64,000 nt of DNA from a bacterium (GCA_029990205.1 JAPEKQ010000008.1:35448-99447), one strand, 5' to 3'; positions 25,001 through 33,508 are shown, counted from the first letter of the stretch. Notes: generated from the letters alone by a model not told the origin. Numbers and translations are program-made.

Positions 25001-25049
25001 CCGTCATCGTGGAACAGCCATCGCCCCGTCATCATGGAGCGGCCATTGC
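25001..25049. repeat. Imperfect 24-bp direct repeat between mlaD and radA
   Basis: Two 24-base units at 25001-25024 and 25026-25049 match at 20 positions and share CCGTCATC at one end. They sit in the 85-base gap after the mlaD stop and before the radA start. No function is apparent. Confidence 0.6.
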
Positions 25050-25061
25050 GGCGGCCCTGGA

Positions 25062-25928
25062 CTAAAAGATCGAGAACGCCACGAAGCTCTTCGGGTTCTC
25101 GCTGATGCGCGCGACGAGCTCTCGGAGTTCCTTGACCGTCGCCAGGAACTCATCGTGCGCCTCGTCCTCGGTGATCAGCTTGCCGAGCGTCCCCTCGCCG
25201 CTCTCGACACGCGTGATGATCGTGTCGAGCGACGCCGAGACGGTCTCGAGCCGACCGGCCACTTCGACGAACGACTCTGACGCCTCGGCCATCGAATCGA
25301 TGGCGTCCGCCGCCGGGTCGCGCTTCATCTCGACGAAGTCCCGCACGTCGGCGGTCATGGCCTTCAGGTCAACCAGCGCCTCGTTGAGACTGACGGTCGC
25401 CTGCTCAGCGTTCGACATCGTCCGGCGCACCTGCTCCTTGCCCTCGGTATCGTTGAGGATCTCGTCGGCCGCGCGGAGAACCTTGCGAATCTCGGTCAGC
25501 GCGTCGCCCATCTCACTGACGACGTCGTTCATGCTCTTCTCGTTCGTGCCCAGAATGGCGGTTCCCGGCTCGATGTAGACGGAGCTGGTTCCGGGCCGGA
25601 CACCGACGTGCCTTGACCCGAGGAAGCCGTAGCTCCCGACCGCGATCCGGGAATCCACGGGTATGAGTATGTCCGGTTCGACGCTGAGCGCTGCGCGCAC
25701 GTACCCGTTCTCCACGAGCGTCAGACTCTTGACCGCGCCCGCCTCCAACCCCGCCACCGTCACCTTGTCTCCCGGATTGAGTCCGCCGACCTCACGGAAC
25801 ATCACATCGAACGAGTAGCGGTCGTCGCCGAACGTCGCGCCGCTCAGCCAGAGGATGCCGACGACCAGCAACACGATGCAGATCGTCAGCATCATGCCGA
25901 CGCGTACCTCGTTTCCTCGTTGTGCCAT
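25062..25928 (-). CDS. mlaD: MlaD-family MCE protein, lipid transport
   Basis: A 288-residue periplasmic MCE-domain protein anchored by one N-terminal helix (MMLTICIVLLVVGILWLSGA, about 12-31). The MCE domain follows directly (YSFDVMFREVGGLNPGDKV ... VAGLEAGAVKSL, YGFLGSRHVGVRPG). The second half is a long predicted alpha-helical/coiled-coil region. It forms hexameric rings that carry phospholipid between membranes together with MlaE and MlaF, whose genes lie directly upstream in the same operon; MlaB and MlaC are not seen here. The ATG at 25928 follows the mlaF stop by 15 bases. Confidence 0.92.
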   Translation of the reverse strand: MAQRGNEVRVGMMLTICIVLLVVGILWLSGATFGDDRYSFDVMFREVGGLNPGDKVTVAGLEAGAVKSLTLVENGYVRAALSVEPDILIPVDSRIAVGSYGFLGSRHVGVRPGTSSVYIEPGTAILGTNEKSMNDVVSEMGDALTEIRKVLRAADEILNDTEGKEQVRRTMSNAEQATVSLNEALVDLKAMTADVRDFVEMKRDPAADAIDSMAEASESFVEVAGRLETVSASLDTIITRVESGEGTLGKLITEDEAHDEFLATVKELRELVARISENPKSFVAFSIF

Positions 25929-25943
25929 CTCTCGCCTCCGCGC

Positions 25944-26744
25944 CTAGAAACTGACGGTGAAATCGGGCTCGGGCCTGTCGCGATTCGCTTGGCCTCGGGC
26001 GATGAAGTTCCTCACAGCTTCGTGCTCGGTGCTCATCAGCTCGTCGGTCGTCCCGACGAACTCGACCCGGCCGTCAACGACGAGCGCAACGCGGTCTCCG
26101 ATGAAGGTCGCGCTGTGGAGATCGTGCGTCACGACGATCGACGTCGCGCCGAGCTCCTTCTGCGTGTCGCGGATGAGCTCGTTGATCTGCTCGGCCATGA
26201 TGGGGTCGAGCCCGGTCGTGGGCTCGTCGTACAGAATGACGTCCGGGTCGAGCGCGATCGCCCGGGCGAGCGCCACGCGCTTCTTCATCCCGCCGGAGAT
26301 CTCCGACGGCCTCAGATGCGCGATCCCTCCGAGCCCGACGAGGGTGAGCTTCTCCTCCACGAGCTTCGAGAGCTCCTCGCCCCGCGTTCCCCAGTGCTCG
26401 AACGCCGGCAGACCGACGTTCTCTCCGACCGTCATCGAATCGAACAGCGCCGCCCCCTGGAAGACCATTCCGAAGTTCTTTCGGACCTCGTTGAGCTCGG
26501 GCGCGAGCATCTCGAAGATGTTCTCGCCCCGGTAGTCGACCCGTCCGCTGTCGGGATACATCAATGCGATGATGTGCTTGAGCAGGACGCTCTTCCCGCA
26601 TCCGGACGCGCCGAGGATCACGAGCGTCTCCCCCTCGAAGACATCGAAGGTCACGCCGCGGAGCACGTGGTTGCTGCCGAACGACTTGTGAAGGTCGTCG
26701 ACGTGGATGAACGAGCCGTCTTTCCAGTTGATCCCGTTGATCAT
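25944..26744 (-). CDS. mlaF: MlaF-family ABC transporter ATPase
   Basis: A 266-residue ABC ATPase that powers the MCE lipid transporter. It has Walker A (VILGASGCGKSVLLKHI), the Q-loop region (NFGMVFQGAALFDSMTV), the signature EISGGMKKRVALARAIALDP with the MKKR variant typical of Mla/Mkl ATPases, Walker B (VILYDEPTTGLDP) and the switch His (IVVTHDLHS). The ATG at 26744 overlaps the mlaE stop by 4 bases. The frame extends to 27449 but that part is an antisense-like shadow of mlaE and is left out. Confidence 0.94.
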   Translation of the reverse strand: MINGINWKDGSFIHVDDLHKSFGSNHVLRGVTFDVFEGETLVILGASGCGKSVLLKHIIALMYPDSGRVDYRGENIFEMLAPELNEVRKNFGMVFQGAALFDSMTVGENVGLPAFEHWGTRGEELSKLVEEKLTLVGLGGIAHLRPSEISGGMKKRVALARAIALDPDVILYDEPTTGLDPIMAEQINELIRDTQKELGATSIVVTHDLHSATFIGDRVALVVDGRVEFVGTTDELMSTEHEAVRNFIARGQANRDRPEPDFTVSF

Positions 26745-27523
26745 GGGAATATGATCCCGTAGATGAGTGTCGTCAGGATGTAGTCGCCGATGAGAATGAG
26801 CACGCAGCTGGCCACGACCGCGCGCGTCGCCGCCCGTCCGACGCCGACCGCGCCGCCCGCCGCCTGGAGTCCCGCGGTGCAGCCCATCAGCGCGATGATC
26901 CCGCCGAACGCGCACGCCTTGATCAGACCGCCAAGAACATCGCCCGCGTAGAACATCGTCCTCATGCCGTCGATGAACACCTTCGCCGAGACATCGAGCG
27001 CCACGCCGGCCACCACGAACCCGCCTCCGATGGCGAGGATGTCCGCGATGACGGTCAGCGCAGGCAGCATGACGAGCCCGGCGACGAGCCTGGGCATCAC
27101 GAGATAGCGATGCGGGTCGATCGCCATCGCTTCCATCGCGTCGATCTGCTCGGTGACACGCATCGTCCCGAGTTCGGCGGCAATGGACGCGCCCACGCGC
27201 CCACCGACGACGAGCGCCGTGAGCACGGGTCCGAGTTCGATCACGACGGACTTGAAGATGGCCGTGCCGAGATAGGCCTTCGGCAGAAATTCCTTGAGCT
27301 GATAGGAGACCTGAACCGCCGCGACCGCACCGGTGAAGACCGAAGTGATGATGACAAGCGGCAGTGAATCGATGCCGAACTGACGCATCTGCTCGAAGAT
27401 GAGGCCGACCGAGCGCCCGAGACGCCTGACCGAGAGGATGGCGCGCCACAGAACGATGCCCGCGCGTCCGACGACACGGAACACGTCCAACGCCGACTTG
27501 CCCAGCTTCGCGAAGAAGTCCAT
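26741..27523 (-). CDS. mlaE: MlaE-family ABC transporter permease
   Basis: A 260-residue inner-membrane permease (DUF140/YrbE family). Five or six hydrophobic stretches are visible, with the family's amphipathic N-terminus (FRVVGRAGIVLWRAILSV) and the conserved central block LTALVVGGRVGASIAAELGTMRVTEQIDAMEAM. The PHRYLVMPRL motif follows. It is the first of the three-gene mlaE-mlaF-mlaD set, starting 3 bases after dnaB ends, so it is likely co-transcribed with dnaB and the genes before it. Confidence 0.94.
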   Translation of the reverse strand: MDFFAKLGKSALDVFRVVGRAGIVLWRAILSVRRLGRSVGLIFEQMRQFGIDSLPLVIITSVFTGAVAAVQVSYQLKEFLPKAYLGTAIFKSVVIELGPVLTALVVGGRVGASIAAELGTMRVTEQIDAMEAMAIDPHRYLVMPRLVAGLVMLPALTVIADILAIGGGFVVAGVALDVSAKVFIDGMRTMFYAGDVLGGLIKACAFGGIIALMGCTAGLQAAGGAVGVGRAATRAVVASCVLILIGDYILTTLIYGIIFP

Positions 27524-27526
27524 CGA

Positions 27527-28918
27527 CTAGAGGTCCTCGAACGGTTCGTCAGGACGCATCGCCAGGTTCTCGAACCTGGTGCACTCGGACCGGAACGCCA
27601 GCTTCACGGTCCCGGTCGGACCGTTTCTCTGCTTCCCGATGATGATCTCGGCCAGTCCCTGGTTCTCAGGTGTACGCTCATACTGCTCGCCGCGATAGAC
27701 GAACATCACGACGTCCGCGTCCTGCTCGATCGCGCCCGACTCGCGGAGGTCCGAGAGGATCGGACGCCGGTCGCCGCCCCGCTGCTCCACCGCCCTCGAG
27801 AGCTGCGAGAGCGCGAGCACCGGAACCTGAAGCTCCTTGGCGAGCGCCTTGAGCGAACGCGAGATCTCCGAGATCTCCTGCTGGCGGTTCTCGACACGGC
27901 CCGTGCCGCGCATGAGCTGCATATAGTCCACGATCAGAACGCCGACATCAACCTCGGCCTTGAGACGTCGCGCCTTCGAGCGCATCTCGAGGACCGTCAT
28001 CGCGGGCGTGTCGTCGATGTAGATGGCCGCCTCGGAGAGCTGCCCCGCCGCCGTCGTGAGACTCGACCAGTGCCGGTCGGCCAGATATCCGGTGCGGAGC
28101 TTGTGCGCGTCAACGTGAGCCTCGCTGCAGAGCATGCGCTGGACAAGCTGCTCCTTGCCCATCTCGAGGCTGAAGATGGCCACCGGCGTGTTGTGCTTGA
28201 CCGCCGCGTTCGCGGTGATGTTGAGCGCGAACGCCGTCTTCCCCATCGAGGGACGACCGGCGATGATGACGAGATCGGACGGCTGGAAACCGGAGGTCAG
28301 CTTGTCGAGGTCATCAAATCCGGAGCCGATACCGGTGACGTGCTCCTTCTTGTCGTAGAGCTCCTGGATGACTTCGAAGCTGTGCTTGAGGATCTCGCGC
28401 ATCGGCATGAAATCGCGACGGACCCGCGACTGCGAGATGTCGAAGATCATGTTCTCGGCGCGGTCGAGGATCTCCGCGGCGTCGCCGCCCGCGTCGTACG
28501 CCTCCTGCACGACCTCGGTCGCGGTGGTGATGAGTCTGCGGAGCACCGCCTTCTCGAGGACGATCTTCGCGTGGTAGCGGACGTTCGCAGCGGTCGGGAC
28601 GCTGCCCAGGATCGTCGAGAGGTACGCGGCGCCGCCGACATCGTCGAGCTCCTTCTTCCGCTTGAGCTCCTGCGTCAGCGTCACGAGGTCGACGGCCTCG
28701 CTCTTCTGGAACAGGTCCATGATGGCCTGGAAGATCTTCCGGTGTCCCGGGCTGTAGAACGACTCGGCCGTCAGGAGCTCGGCTCCCGCTCCGATCGCTT
28801 CCATATCGAGCATCATCGCGCCGAGCACCGCGACCTCGGCCTCGTGGGCCTGCGGCGGCACACGGTCTCCGGCGACCTTCGTCCCCGTCGTTCGCGCCCT
28901 CTCACTGACTGTCGCCAT
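27527..28918 (-). CDS. dnaB: Replicative DNA helicase DnaB
   Basis: A 463-residue hexameric helicase. The N-terminal primase-interacting domain starts VPPQAHEAEVAVLGAMMLD. The RecA-like motor has Walker A IIAGRPSMGKTAFALNI, Walker B VLIVDYMQLMRG, the arginine-finger region and ALSQLSRAVEQRGGDRRPIL. No intein interrupts the Walker A or other motifs, a common insertion point. A GGAGG site lies 5 bases before the ATG. It sits between the Mla operon and a uracil-DNA glycosylase gene. Confidence 0.96.
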   Translation of the reverse strand: MATVSERARTTGTKVAGDRVPPQAHEAEVAVLGAMMLDMEAIGAGAELLTAESFYSPGHRKIFQAIMDLFQKSEAVDLVTLTQELKRKKELDDVGGAAYLSTILGSVPTAANVRYHAKIVLEKAVLRRLITTATEVVQEAYDAGGDAAEILDRAENMIFDISQSRVRRDFMPMREILKHSFEVIQELYDKKEHVTGIGSGFDDLDKLTSGFQPSDLVIIAGRPSMGKTAFALNITANAAVKHNTPVAIFSLEMGKEQLVQRMLCSEAHVDAHKLRTGYLADRHWSSLTTAAGQLSEAAIYIDDTPAMTVLEMRSKARRLKAEVDVGVLIVDYMQLMRGTGRVENRQQEISEISRSLKALAKELQVPVLALSQLSRAVEQRGGDRRPILSDLRESGAIEQDADVVMFVYRGEQYERTPENQGLAEIIIGKQRNGPTGTVKLAFRSECTRFENLAMRPDEPFEDL

Positions 28919-28928
28919 GCTGCCTCCG

Positions 28929-29876
28929 TTAGCCCCGGTCGTACTCCCTCCGAATGCGGAGGAAGTCCTCCCACATCGGCCGCTTGTACTTCGGGTCGCG
29001 AAGCGCCGCGGCCGGGTGGTAGGTCGGTATGACTTTGATGTCGCGATGCCGGTACACCTTGCCCCGAAGACTCCCCATCGAACTCCTCATCCCGAGGAGC
29101 GTCTGCGTCGCGGGGAGACCAAGGGTGCAGATGATGCGCGGTTCGATCAGCGCGATCTGCCGCGCGAGGAACGGCACGCACGACTCGATCTCATTGGTCA
29201 GCGGCGTGCGGTTGTTCGGCGGCCGGCACTTGATGATGTTGGCGATGTAGACCTCATCCCGCTCGAACTCGGCGGCGGCGAGGATCTTGTCGAGAAGCTC
29301 TCCCGCGCGACCGACGAACGGAACGCCCTGAAGGTCCTCGTTCTTCCCGGGTCCCTCTCCGATGAACATCAGGTCGGCGGTGGGACTGCCGGCTCCGAAG
29401 ACGACGTTCGTTCGCGTTGCCGCCAGCTCGCAGGCCTCGCAGGCCGAAACGAGCTTCGAGACGCAGTCGAGGTTGGTGCAGCGGTCGACGGGTGTCTTCT
29501 CGACGAACATGTCTCGCTCGCCTTCGGCAGCGCCGAGCGCGAGTTGGATGTCGATGAAGTCGACGTCCGGGAGCGCCGCCGCCTTCGCCCTGACGGAGTC
29601 CGGGTCGGCGGTCGCCGCCGCCGGCTGGCTCGCAGGTGCCGCGGTGGCGGGGTTCGGCGCCGCGTTCGCGGGTGCGGGTTTCGCCGGTGCGGGCTTCGCG
29701 GGTGCGGGCTTCGGCGCCGGCGGCCGCGCGGCTGCCGCGCTGATGACGCGCTCGCCCCGGATGAGGTCGGCGGTCTCGCTCGAGAGGATGAGCTCGTCCT
29801 CCCCAGACTCCTTGATCTGGCGAAGATACCGCGCCGCCAGCTCGCCCGGCGAGCCCTGTCCCGGATCACGCGCCAT
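28929..29876 (-). CDS. Family 4 uracil-DNA glycosylase with Ala/Pro-rich N-terminal extension
   Basis: A 315-residue base-excision repair enzyme that removes uracil from DNA. The catalytic domain (about 130-315) has the 4Fe-4S cysteines expected of family 4 (Cys 146 and 149 in ACEACEL, plus those in NIIKCRPPNNRTP and EIESCVPFLARQ), motif A MFIGEGPGKNEDLQGVPFVG and motif B VIPTYHPAAALRDP. Family 4 enzymes are usually about 190-220 residues; here about 125 residues precede the domain, including an Ala/Pro/Lys-rich linker at about 51-92 built from short PAPAK-like repeats. The first 45 residues may be a separate small module. The start overlaps the coaBC end by 11 bases. Confidence 0.93.
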   Translation of the reverse strand: MARDPGQGSPGELAARYLRQIKESGEDELILSSETADLIRGERVISAAAARPPAPKPAPAKPAPAKPAPANAAPNPATAAPASQPAAATADPDSVRAKAAALPDVDFIDIQLALGAAEGERDMFVEKTPVDRCTNLDCVSKLVSACEACELAATRTNVVFGAGSPTADLMFIGEGPGKNEDLQGVPFVGRAGELLDKILAAAEFERDEVYIANIIKCRPPNNRTPLTNEIESCVPFLARQIALIEPRIICTLGLPATQTLLGMRSSMGSLRGKVYRHRDIKVIPTYHPAAALRDPKYKRPMWEDFLRIRREYDRG

Positions 29877-31128
29877 CGCTCGACTCCCACCCGAGTTCGT
29901 CGACCGTCGTCGACAGGATGATATCAGCCAGGTCGACCTTCGTCACGAGGCCGGGCGCCAGCTCCTTGCCCGAACGCGTGATGATGGTCGCCACGTTGGT
30001 CTCGACGTCGAACCCGGCGCCGACGTCGCGCGGGTTGTTGACCACGACGAGATCGAGCCCCTTCGACTCGAGCTTCTTCCGTCCCTCCGCCAGTTCGTCG
30101 CTCGTCTCGAGAGCGAACCCGACCACCCCCTGACCCTGGCGCTTCGTGCCCGCGAAGGTCGTGAGGATGTCGGGGGTTCTCTCGAGCGCGACCGTCAGCG
30201 TCTCGGCGGACTTCTTGATCTTCTCAACGGAGGCGTCCACCGGAGCGTAGTCCGCCGGGGCGGCCGCCATGACGAGCAGGTCGGCGTCCCGCGCCGCATC
30301 CATCACGGCGTCCCGCATCTCGAGCGTCGTCTCGACCCGGATGAAGGTCACGCCATCCGGAGTCTCGAGCGACGTCGGACCGGACACGAGCGTCACGGTC
30401 GCGCCGCGCGCCATCGCGCGCTCCGCCAGAGCATATCCCATCCTCCCGCTGGACCGGTTGCCGATGAAGCGCACGGGATCGAGCGCCTCGCGGGTCGGAC
30501 CCGCCGTCACGACGATCGATCTCCCCTCGAGGTCCTGCGGCGGGGCCAGCATCTCAAGAGCGAGGTCGACGATGGCGTCGGTGTCGGCGAGACGCCCCTT
30601 CCCTACGGCGCCGCTTGCCAGTCGTCCCGTCTCAGCCTCGACGATGACGACACCGCGTGCTCGAAGCGTCTCAACGTTGGCCGTCACCGCGTCCGACTCC
30701 ATCATGTGAACGTTCATCGCGGGAGCGACGATGACCGGGCACGTCATCGCCATAAGCTCCGTCGAGAGGAAGTCGTCGGCCACGCCGGTCGCCATCTTCC
30801 CGATGATGTTCGCGGAGGCCGGCGCGATGATCGCGAGGTCGGCCGCCTCGGCGAGGTGGATGTGACGAAGCCGCTCGCCGCCGGACACCGCTTCTTCCAC
30901 GGGCCGGACGCCGCGCTTCGTCTCCGGGAACATTTCGACGATGACCTGATTGCCCGAGAGGGTCTCGAAGGTCAGCGGGGCGATGAACCTGGTGGCGTTC
31001 GCGGTCATAGCGACGACCACGTTGGCGCCGGACGCCACCAGTCTGGTGACGATGTGCGGGGCCTTGAACGCGGCGATGCTGCCGGTGACCCCGAGGACGA
31101 TCGTCTTTCCGCTGAGTGGAACTCCCAT
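29866..31128 (-). CDS. coaBC: Bifunctional phosphopantothenoylcysteine decarboxylase/synthase
   Basis: A 420-residue CoaBC (Dfp) that makes 4'-phosphopantetheine for coenzyme A. The FMN-dependent CoaC half shows VTGSIAAFKAPHIVTRL, the catalytic His in LRHIHLAEAADLAIIAPASAN, and APAMNVHMM. The CoaB half (from about residue 190) shows VVTAGPTREALDPVRFIGNR, GRMGYALAERAMARGATV and ERTPDILTTFAGTK. Length is normal. It lies between rpoZ and the glycosylase, a gene order common to many bacteria (gmk-rpoZ-coaBC). Confidence 0.96.
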   Translation of the reverse strand: MGVPLSGKTIVLGVTGSIAAFKAPHIVTRLVASGANVVVAMTANATRFIAPLTFETLSGNQVIVEMFPETKRGVRPVEEAVSGGERLRHIHLAEAADLAIIAPASANIIGKMATGVADDFLSTELMAMTCPVIVAPAMNVHMMESDAVTANVETLRARGVVIVEAETGRLASGAVGKGRLADTDAIVDLALEMLAPPQDLEGRSIVVTAGPTREALDPVRFIGNRSSGRMGYALAERAMARGATVTLVSGPTSLETPDGVTFIRVETTLEMRDAVMDAARDADLLVMAAAPADYAPVDASVEKIKKSAETLTVALERTPDILTTFAGTKRQGQGVVGFALETSDELAEGRKKLESKGLDLVVVNNPRDVGAGFDVETNVATIITRSGKELAPGLVTKVDLADIILSTTVDELGWESSDGA

Positions 31129-31140
31129 GATCTCGAAGCG

Positions 31141-31377
31141 CTACTTCGCGCCGTCCTCCTCCTCCGTCTCAACCACCCTGTGCTCCTTGGCGATGTCGTA
31201 CTCCACGTTGCCGTCGGTGACCATCTTGATCGCGAGCGACGTCACCTTGGCGTCCGGGTCCTGCCTGTCGGACGGCGTCATCGCATGGAGCCGCCGTGCG
31301 ACCTTGGCCGCCAGGATGGCGGCGAGGTACTCGTTCTTCACGGTCTTGAGCATCTCTCGCTTCTTGAGAGGTTCCAT
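31141..31377 (-). CDS. rpoZ: RNA polymerase omega subunit-like protein
   Basis: A 78-residue protein with the omega-type core EYLAAILAAKVARRLHAMT followed by an acidic C-terminus (VVETEEEDGAK). Sequence similarity alone is modest, but position between gmk and coaBC is the classic place for rpoZ. It would help assembly of the polymerase by binding beta-prime. The ATG at 31377 shares one base with the gmk stop (TGATG) and has AGGAGAAG upstream. Confidence 0.85.
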   Translation of the reverse strand: MEPLKKREMLKTVKNEYLAAILAAKVARRLHAMTPSDRQDPDAKVTSLAIKMVTDGNVEYDIAKEHRVVETEEEDGAK

Positions 31378-32051
31378 CAGCTTCTCCTGTTCTCTGTCTC
31401 GCCGCTCTCCGCGGCGCCGCCACACTCTGTGGCGCGTTCGCCACGTTCTGTGGCGCGTTCGCCACGTTCCGTGGCGCGTTCGCCATCGCGCGCGGCGCGC
31501 TCGGCATCGATGATACCGCGCACCTCCTCGACGGCCTTGTCCAGATCATCGTTGGTCACACTGTGGTCGTAGCGCTCGGCCACCTCGAGCTCACCGTGCG
31601 CGTTCCTGAGTCGTGTCTCGATGACGTCCGCGCTGTCGGTCGCGCGCCCCCGGAGCCTGTCCTCGAGTTCGTCGTGAGACGGCGGGTGGATGAAGATCAG
31701 CAGCGACTCCGGGAAGGCGTCGCGCATCTGCATCCCGCCCTGCACGTCGAGGTCCATGATGACGTCCAGCCCCGCCTGCGTCGTCTCGCGAATGACGCTC
31801 TTCCTCGTACCGTAGCTGTACCCATGCACAAGAGCGTACTCCGCAAGCTCCCCCGCCGCGACCAGGTCGGCAAACTCCTCCTCAGAGACGAACTCGTAGT
31901 GTTCCCCGTCGGTCTCGCCACGGCGCGGCGGCCGCGTCGTCACCGACACGGAATACGAGAGGAGCGGGTCGCTTGCCAGGAGCTCCCGTGTAACGGTCGT
32001 CTTGCCGACACCGGAAGGACCGGAGATCACGATCGGGAATGCCTGTCGCAC
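31377..32051 (-). CDS. gmk: Guanylate kinase with repeat-bearing C-terminal tail
   Basis: A 224-residue enzyme phosphorylating GMP to GDP. It has the P-loop IVISGPSGVGKTTVTRELL, the GMP-binding TTRPPRRGETDGEHYEFV block and the VIMDLDVQGGMQMRDAFP and IFIHPPS motifs. The normal domain ends near IDAERAARDG, about residue 190. The remaining residues are a tail containing GERATER heptads encoded by a 21-base tandem repeat at 31426-31488, which is not part of the fold and probably arose by slippage. It is followed by rpoZ with a TGATG overlap. Confidence 0.95.
   Translation of the reverse strand: MRQAFPIVISGPSGVGKTTVTRELLASDPLLSYSVSVTTRPPRRGETDGEHYEFVSEEEFADLVAAGELAEYALVHGYSYGTRKSVIRETTQAGLDVIMDLDVQGGMQMRDAFPESLLIFIHPPSHDELEDRLRGRATDSADVIETRLRNAHGELEVAERYDHSVTNDDLDKAVEEVRGIIDAERAARDGERATERGERATERGERATECGGAAESGETENRRS
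31426..31488. repeat. Three 21-bp tandem repeats in the 3' end of gmk
   Basis: Units at 31426-31446 and 31447-31467 are identical; the third at 31468-31488 differs at a few bases. Each unit contains an internal inverted repeat (GTGGCG ... CGCCAC). They keep the gmk frame and encode the GERATER heptad. Confidence 0.9.
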
Positions 32052-32089
32052 GTCACCTCTCCCACCTGCGAAGTCCGCGCTCGAAGGCG

Positions 32090-32347
32090 CTAGCTCTCAT
32101 CCTGCGCATCGAGACCCTCGAGGCGCTGTGTGATCGTCTCGGCCGCGATGGCCGAAAGGATGACGTGGTCACTGTCAGTCACGATGACGGCCCGCGTCCG
32201 GCGCCCCTGCGTCGCATCGACGAGCTTGCCCGTCTCGCGCGCGTAGTCCTTCATGCGCTTGACCGGCGCCGAGCCCGGCGTAACGATGGCGACCACACGG
32301 TCGCGCGCAACGACGTTCCCGAACCCGATGTTGAGCAGTGCGCTCAC
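32090..32347 (-). CDS. remA: RemA/DUF370 regulatory protein
   Basis: An 85-residue protein with the full RemA/YlzA signature: [56 protein letters not shown] and [13 protein letters not shown]. RemA in Bacillus is a DNA-binding activator of matrix genes that assembles into rings; in other bacteria the role is less studied. It lies between yicC and gmk, its usual neighbourhood. I place the start at GTG 32347 because GGGAG lies 9 bases upstream and homologues begin just before NIGFGN; an ATG at 32356 is possible but sits against the ribosome-binding site. Confidence 0.92.
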   Translation of the reverse strand: MSALLNIGFGNVVARDRVVAIVTPGSAPVKRMKDYARETGKLVDATQGRRTRAVIVTDSDHVILSAIAAETITQRLEGLDAQDES

Positions 32348-32390
32348 GACAGCCATCTCCCATCATGCGGTCGCCGGCCCGGCGGCCGCG

Positions 32391-33269
32391 CTACTCCACG
32401 TTCTGGACCTGCTCCCGGAGCTTCTCGATCTCCTCCTTGAGGGAGAGATCGAGCGCCGCCACGTCGAGGTCGACGTTCTTGGAGCCGATCGTGTTCGCCT
32501 CGCGGTGCATCTCCTGGACGAGGAAGTTGAGCCGCTTCCCGGTCGCTCCGTCCCCGGCGATCGTGGTCTTCGTGTGTTCGATGTGAGCCTTGAGCCGGAC
32601 GATCTCCTCGGTGAAGTCCGCCCGCTCGGCGGCCGATGCAAGCTCCTGCGCGAGCCGCGCCTGGTCGACCTCGATCCCGTCGCCCATGAAGGCGTTGACG
32701 CGCTCGGTCATCTTCTCCTTGAGCGCGGCCGCCGCGCGCGGCGACGCCTCCTCGATGCCGGCGACGAGCGTGCCGACGAGTCCGAGACGCTCCTCGAACT
32801 CCGCGACGAGCTGACGCCCTTCCTCCTCGCGCATGGCGACGAGTCCGCTCACGGCCTCCTCGAGAACCGGCTTGACGACCTCCCAGAGGCCGTCCGCCTC
32901 GGGGTCCTCATCGCTCTGTTCGAAGAGCTGCGGGAAACGCGTCAGCATCGCCAGGTCGATCGTGTCGGGAAGGCCGAGTTCGCCGGCCAGCTCTCGAAGC
33001 TCGCTGACGAGAACGGATGTCGCCGCGTGGTTGATGCCCGGCGCCGCCGACTCGCCCTCCTCGCGCCACTCCATGTAGACGGTCACACGACCGCGATGGA
33101 GCTGTGACTCGAGGTACCGCCGGATCCTGTCCTCGATCCGGAGGAAGAGACGCGGGGCCTTGACCTGGATGTCCAGGAATCGTTGGTTGACGGAACGCAC
33201 TTCGGCACGGACGCGCCGTCCGTCCATCGTCCGCTCCGCGCTGCCGTAGCCAGTCATGCTCCTCAGCAC
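32391..33269 (-). CDS. yicC: YicC-family endoribonuclease-like protein
   Basis: A 292-residue YicC/YloC protein. It starts LRSMTGYGSAERTMDGRRVRAEVRSVNQRFLDI, the family hallmark, and ends with the conserved block LNFLVQEMHREANTIGSKN followed by a charged helix. Members cleave certain small RNAs and are linked to stationary-phase survival in E. coli; the role here is by homology. The start is GTG 33269 with AAGGAGG 9 bases before it. It is the first gene of the yicC-remA-gmk-rpoZ-coaBC run, read from the promoter at 33305-33333. Confidence 0.95.
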   Translation of the reverse strand: MLRSMTGYGSAERTMDGRRVRAEVRSVNQRFLDIQVKAPRLFLRIEDRIRRYLESQLHRGRVTVYMEWREEGESAAPGINHAATSVLVSELRELAGELGLPDTIDLAMLTRFPQLFEQSDEDPEADGLWEVVKPVLEEAVSGLVAMREEEGRQLVAEFEERLGLVGTLVAGIEEASPRAAAALKEKMTERVNAFMGDGIEVDQARLAQELASAAERADFTEEIVRLKAHIEHTKTTIAGDGATGKRLNFLVQEMHREANTIGSKNVDLDVAALDLSLKEEIEKLREQVQNVE

Positions 33270-33304
33270 GGTCGCGAACCTCCTTGTGGCTGGGGTGACC
33301 TGAT

Positions 33305-33333
33305 ATGATAACGGCTCAAGCCACCGGAGTCAA
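33305..33333 (-). promoter_or_regulatory. Sigma70-like promoter for yicC-remA-gmk-rpoZ operon
   Basis: On the minus strand TTGACT (33333-33328) and TATCAT (33310-33305) are 17 bases apart. Transcription would start near 33298, about 28 bases before the yicC GTG, with AAGGAGG in between. Confidence 0.65.
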
Positions 33334-33439
33334 CAATTCGCCCGTTTTCGGGGCTTTCCTGCGGCGGTCGCCGTTTCCCGCGGCCGAGGGTGGCGCGCCC
33401 AACGGCGCCGCGCCCGCACGCCGGGGAGCGACCGCGGCG

Positions 33440-33468
33440 TTGCGACCACGCGGACGCTGCGATAGACT
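33440..33468 (+). promoter_or_regulatory. Sigma70-like promoter for rqcH
   Basis: TTGCGA (33440-33445) and TAGACT (33463-33468) are 17 bases apart on the plus strand. The predicted start near 33475 leaves a leader of about 34 bases to the CTG start at 33509. It is divergent from the yicC promoter about 110 bases away. Confidence 0.5.
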
Positions 33469-33508
33469 CCGCCGTACCAACGACGGCCCGCTCGCACGGA
33501 GGAGAGCC

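Noticed and set aside
25001-25049. Short direct repeats as the start of a CRISPR array
   Set aside because: There are only two imperfect copies with a 1-base spacing and no cas genes.
29362-31572. 736-codon open frame on the plus strand
   Set aside because: It lies opposite the glycosylase, coaBC, rpoZ and gmk genes, which carry clear family motifs on the minus strand.
33305-33508. Upstream extension of the rqcH frame to an ATG at 33305
   Set aside because: It would start inside the -10 box of the divergent yicC promoter, cross the rqcH promoter, and add 68 residues with no family similarity.
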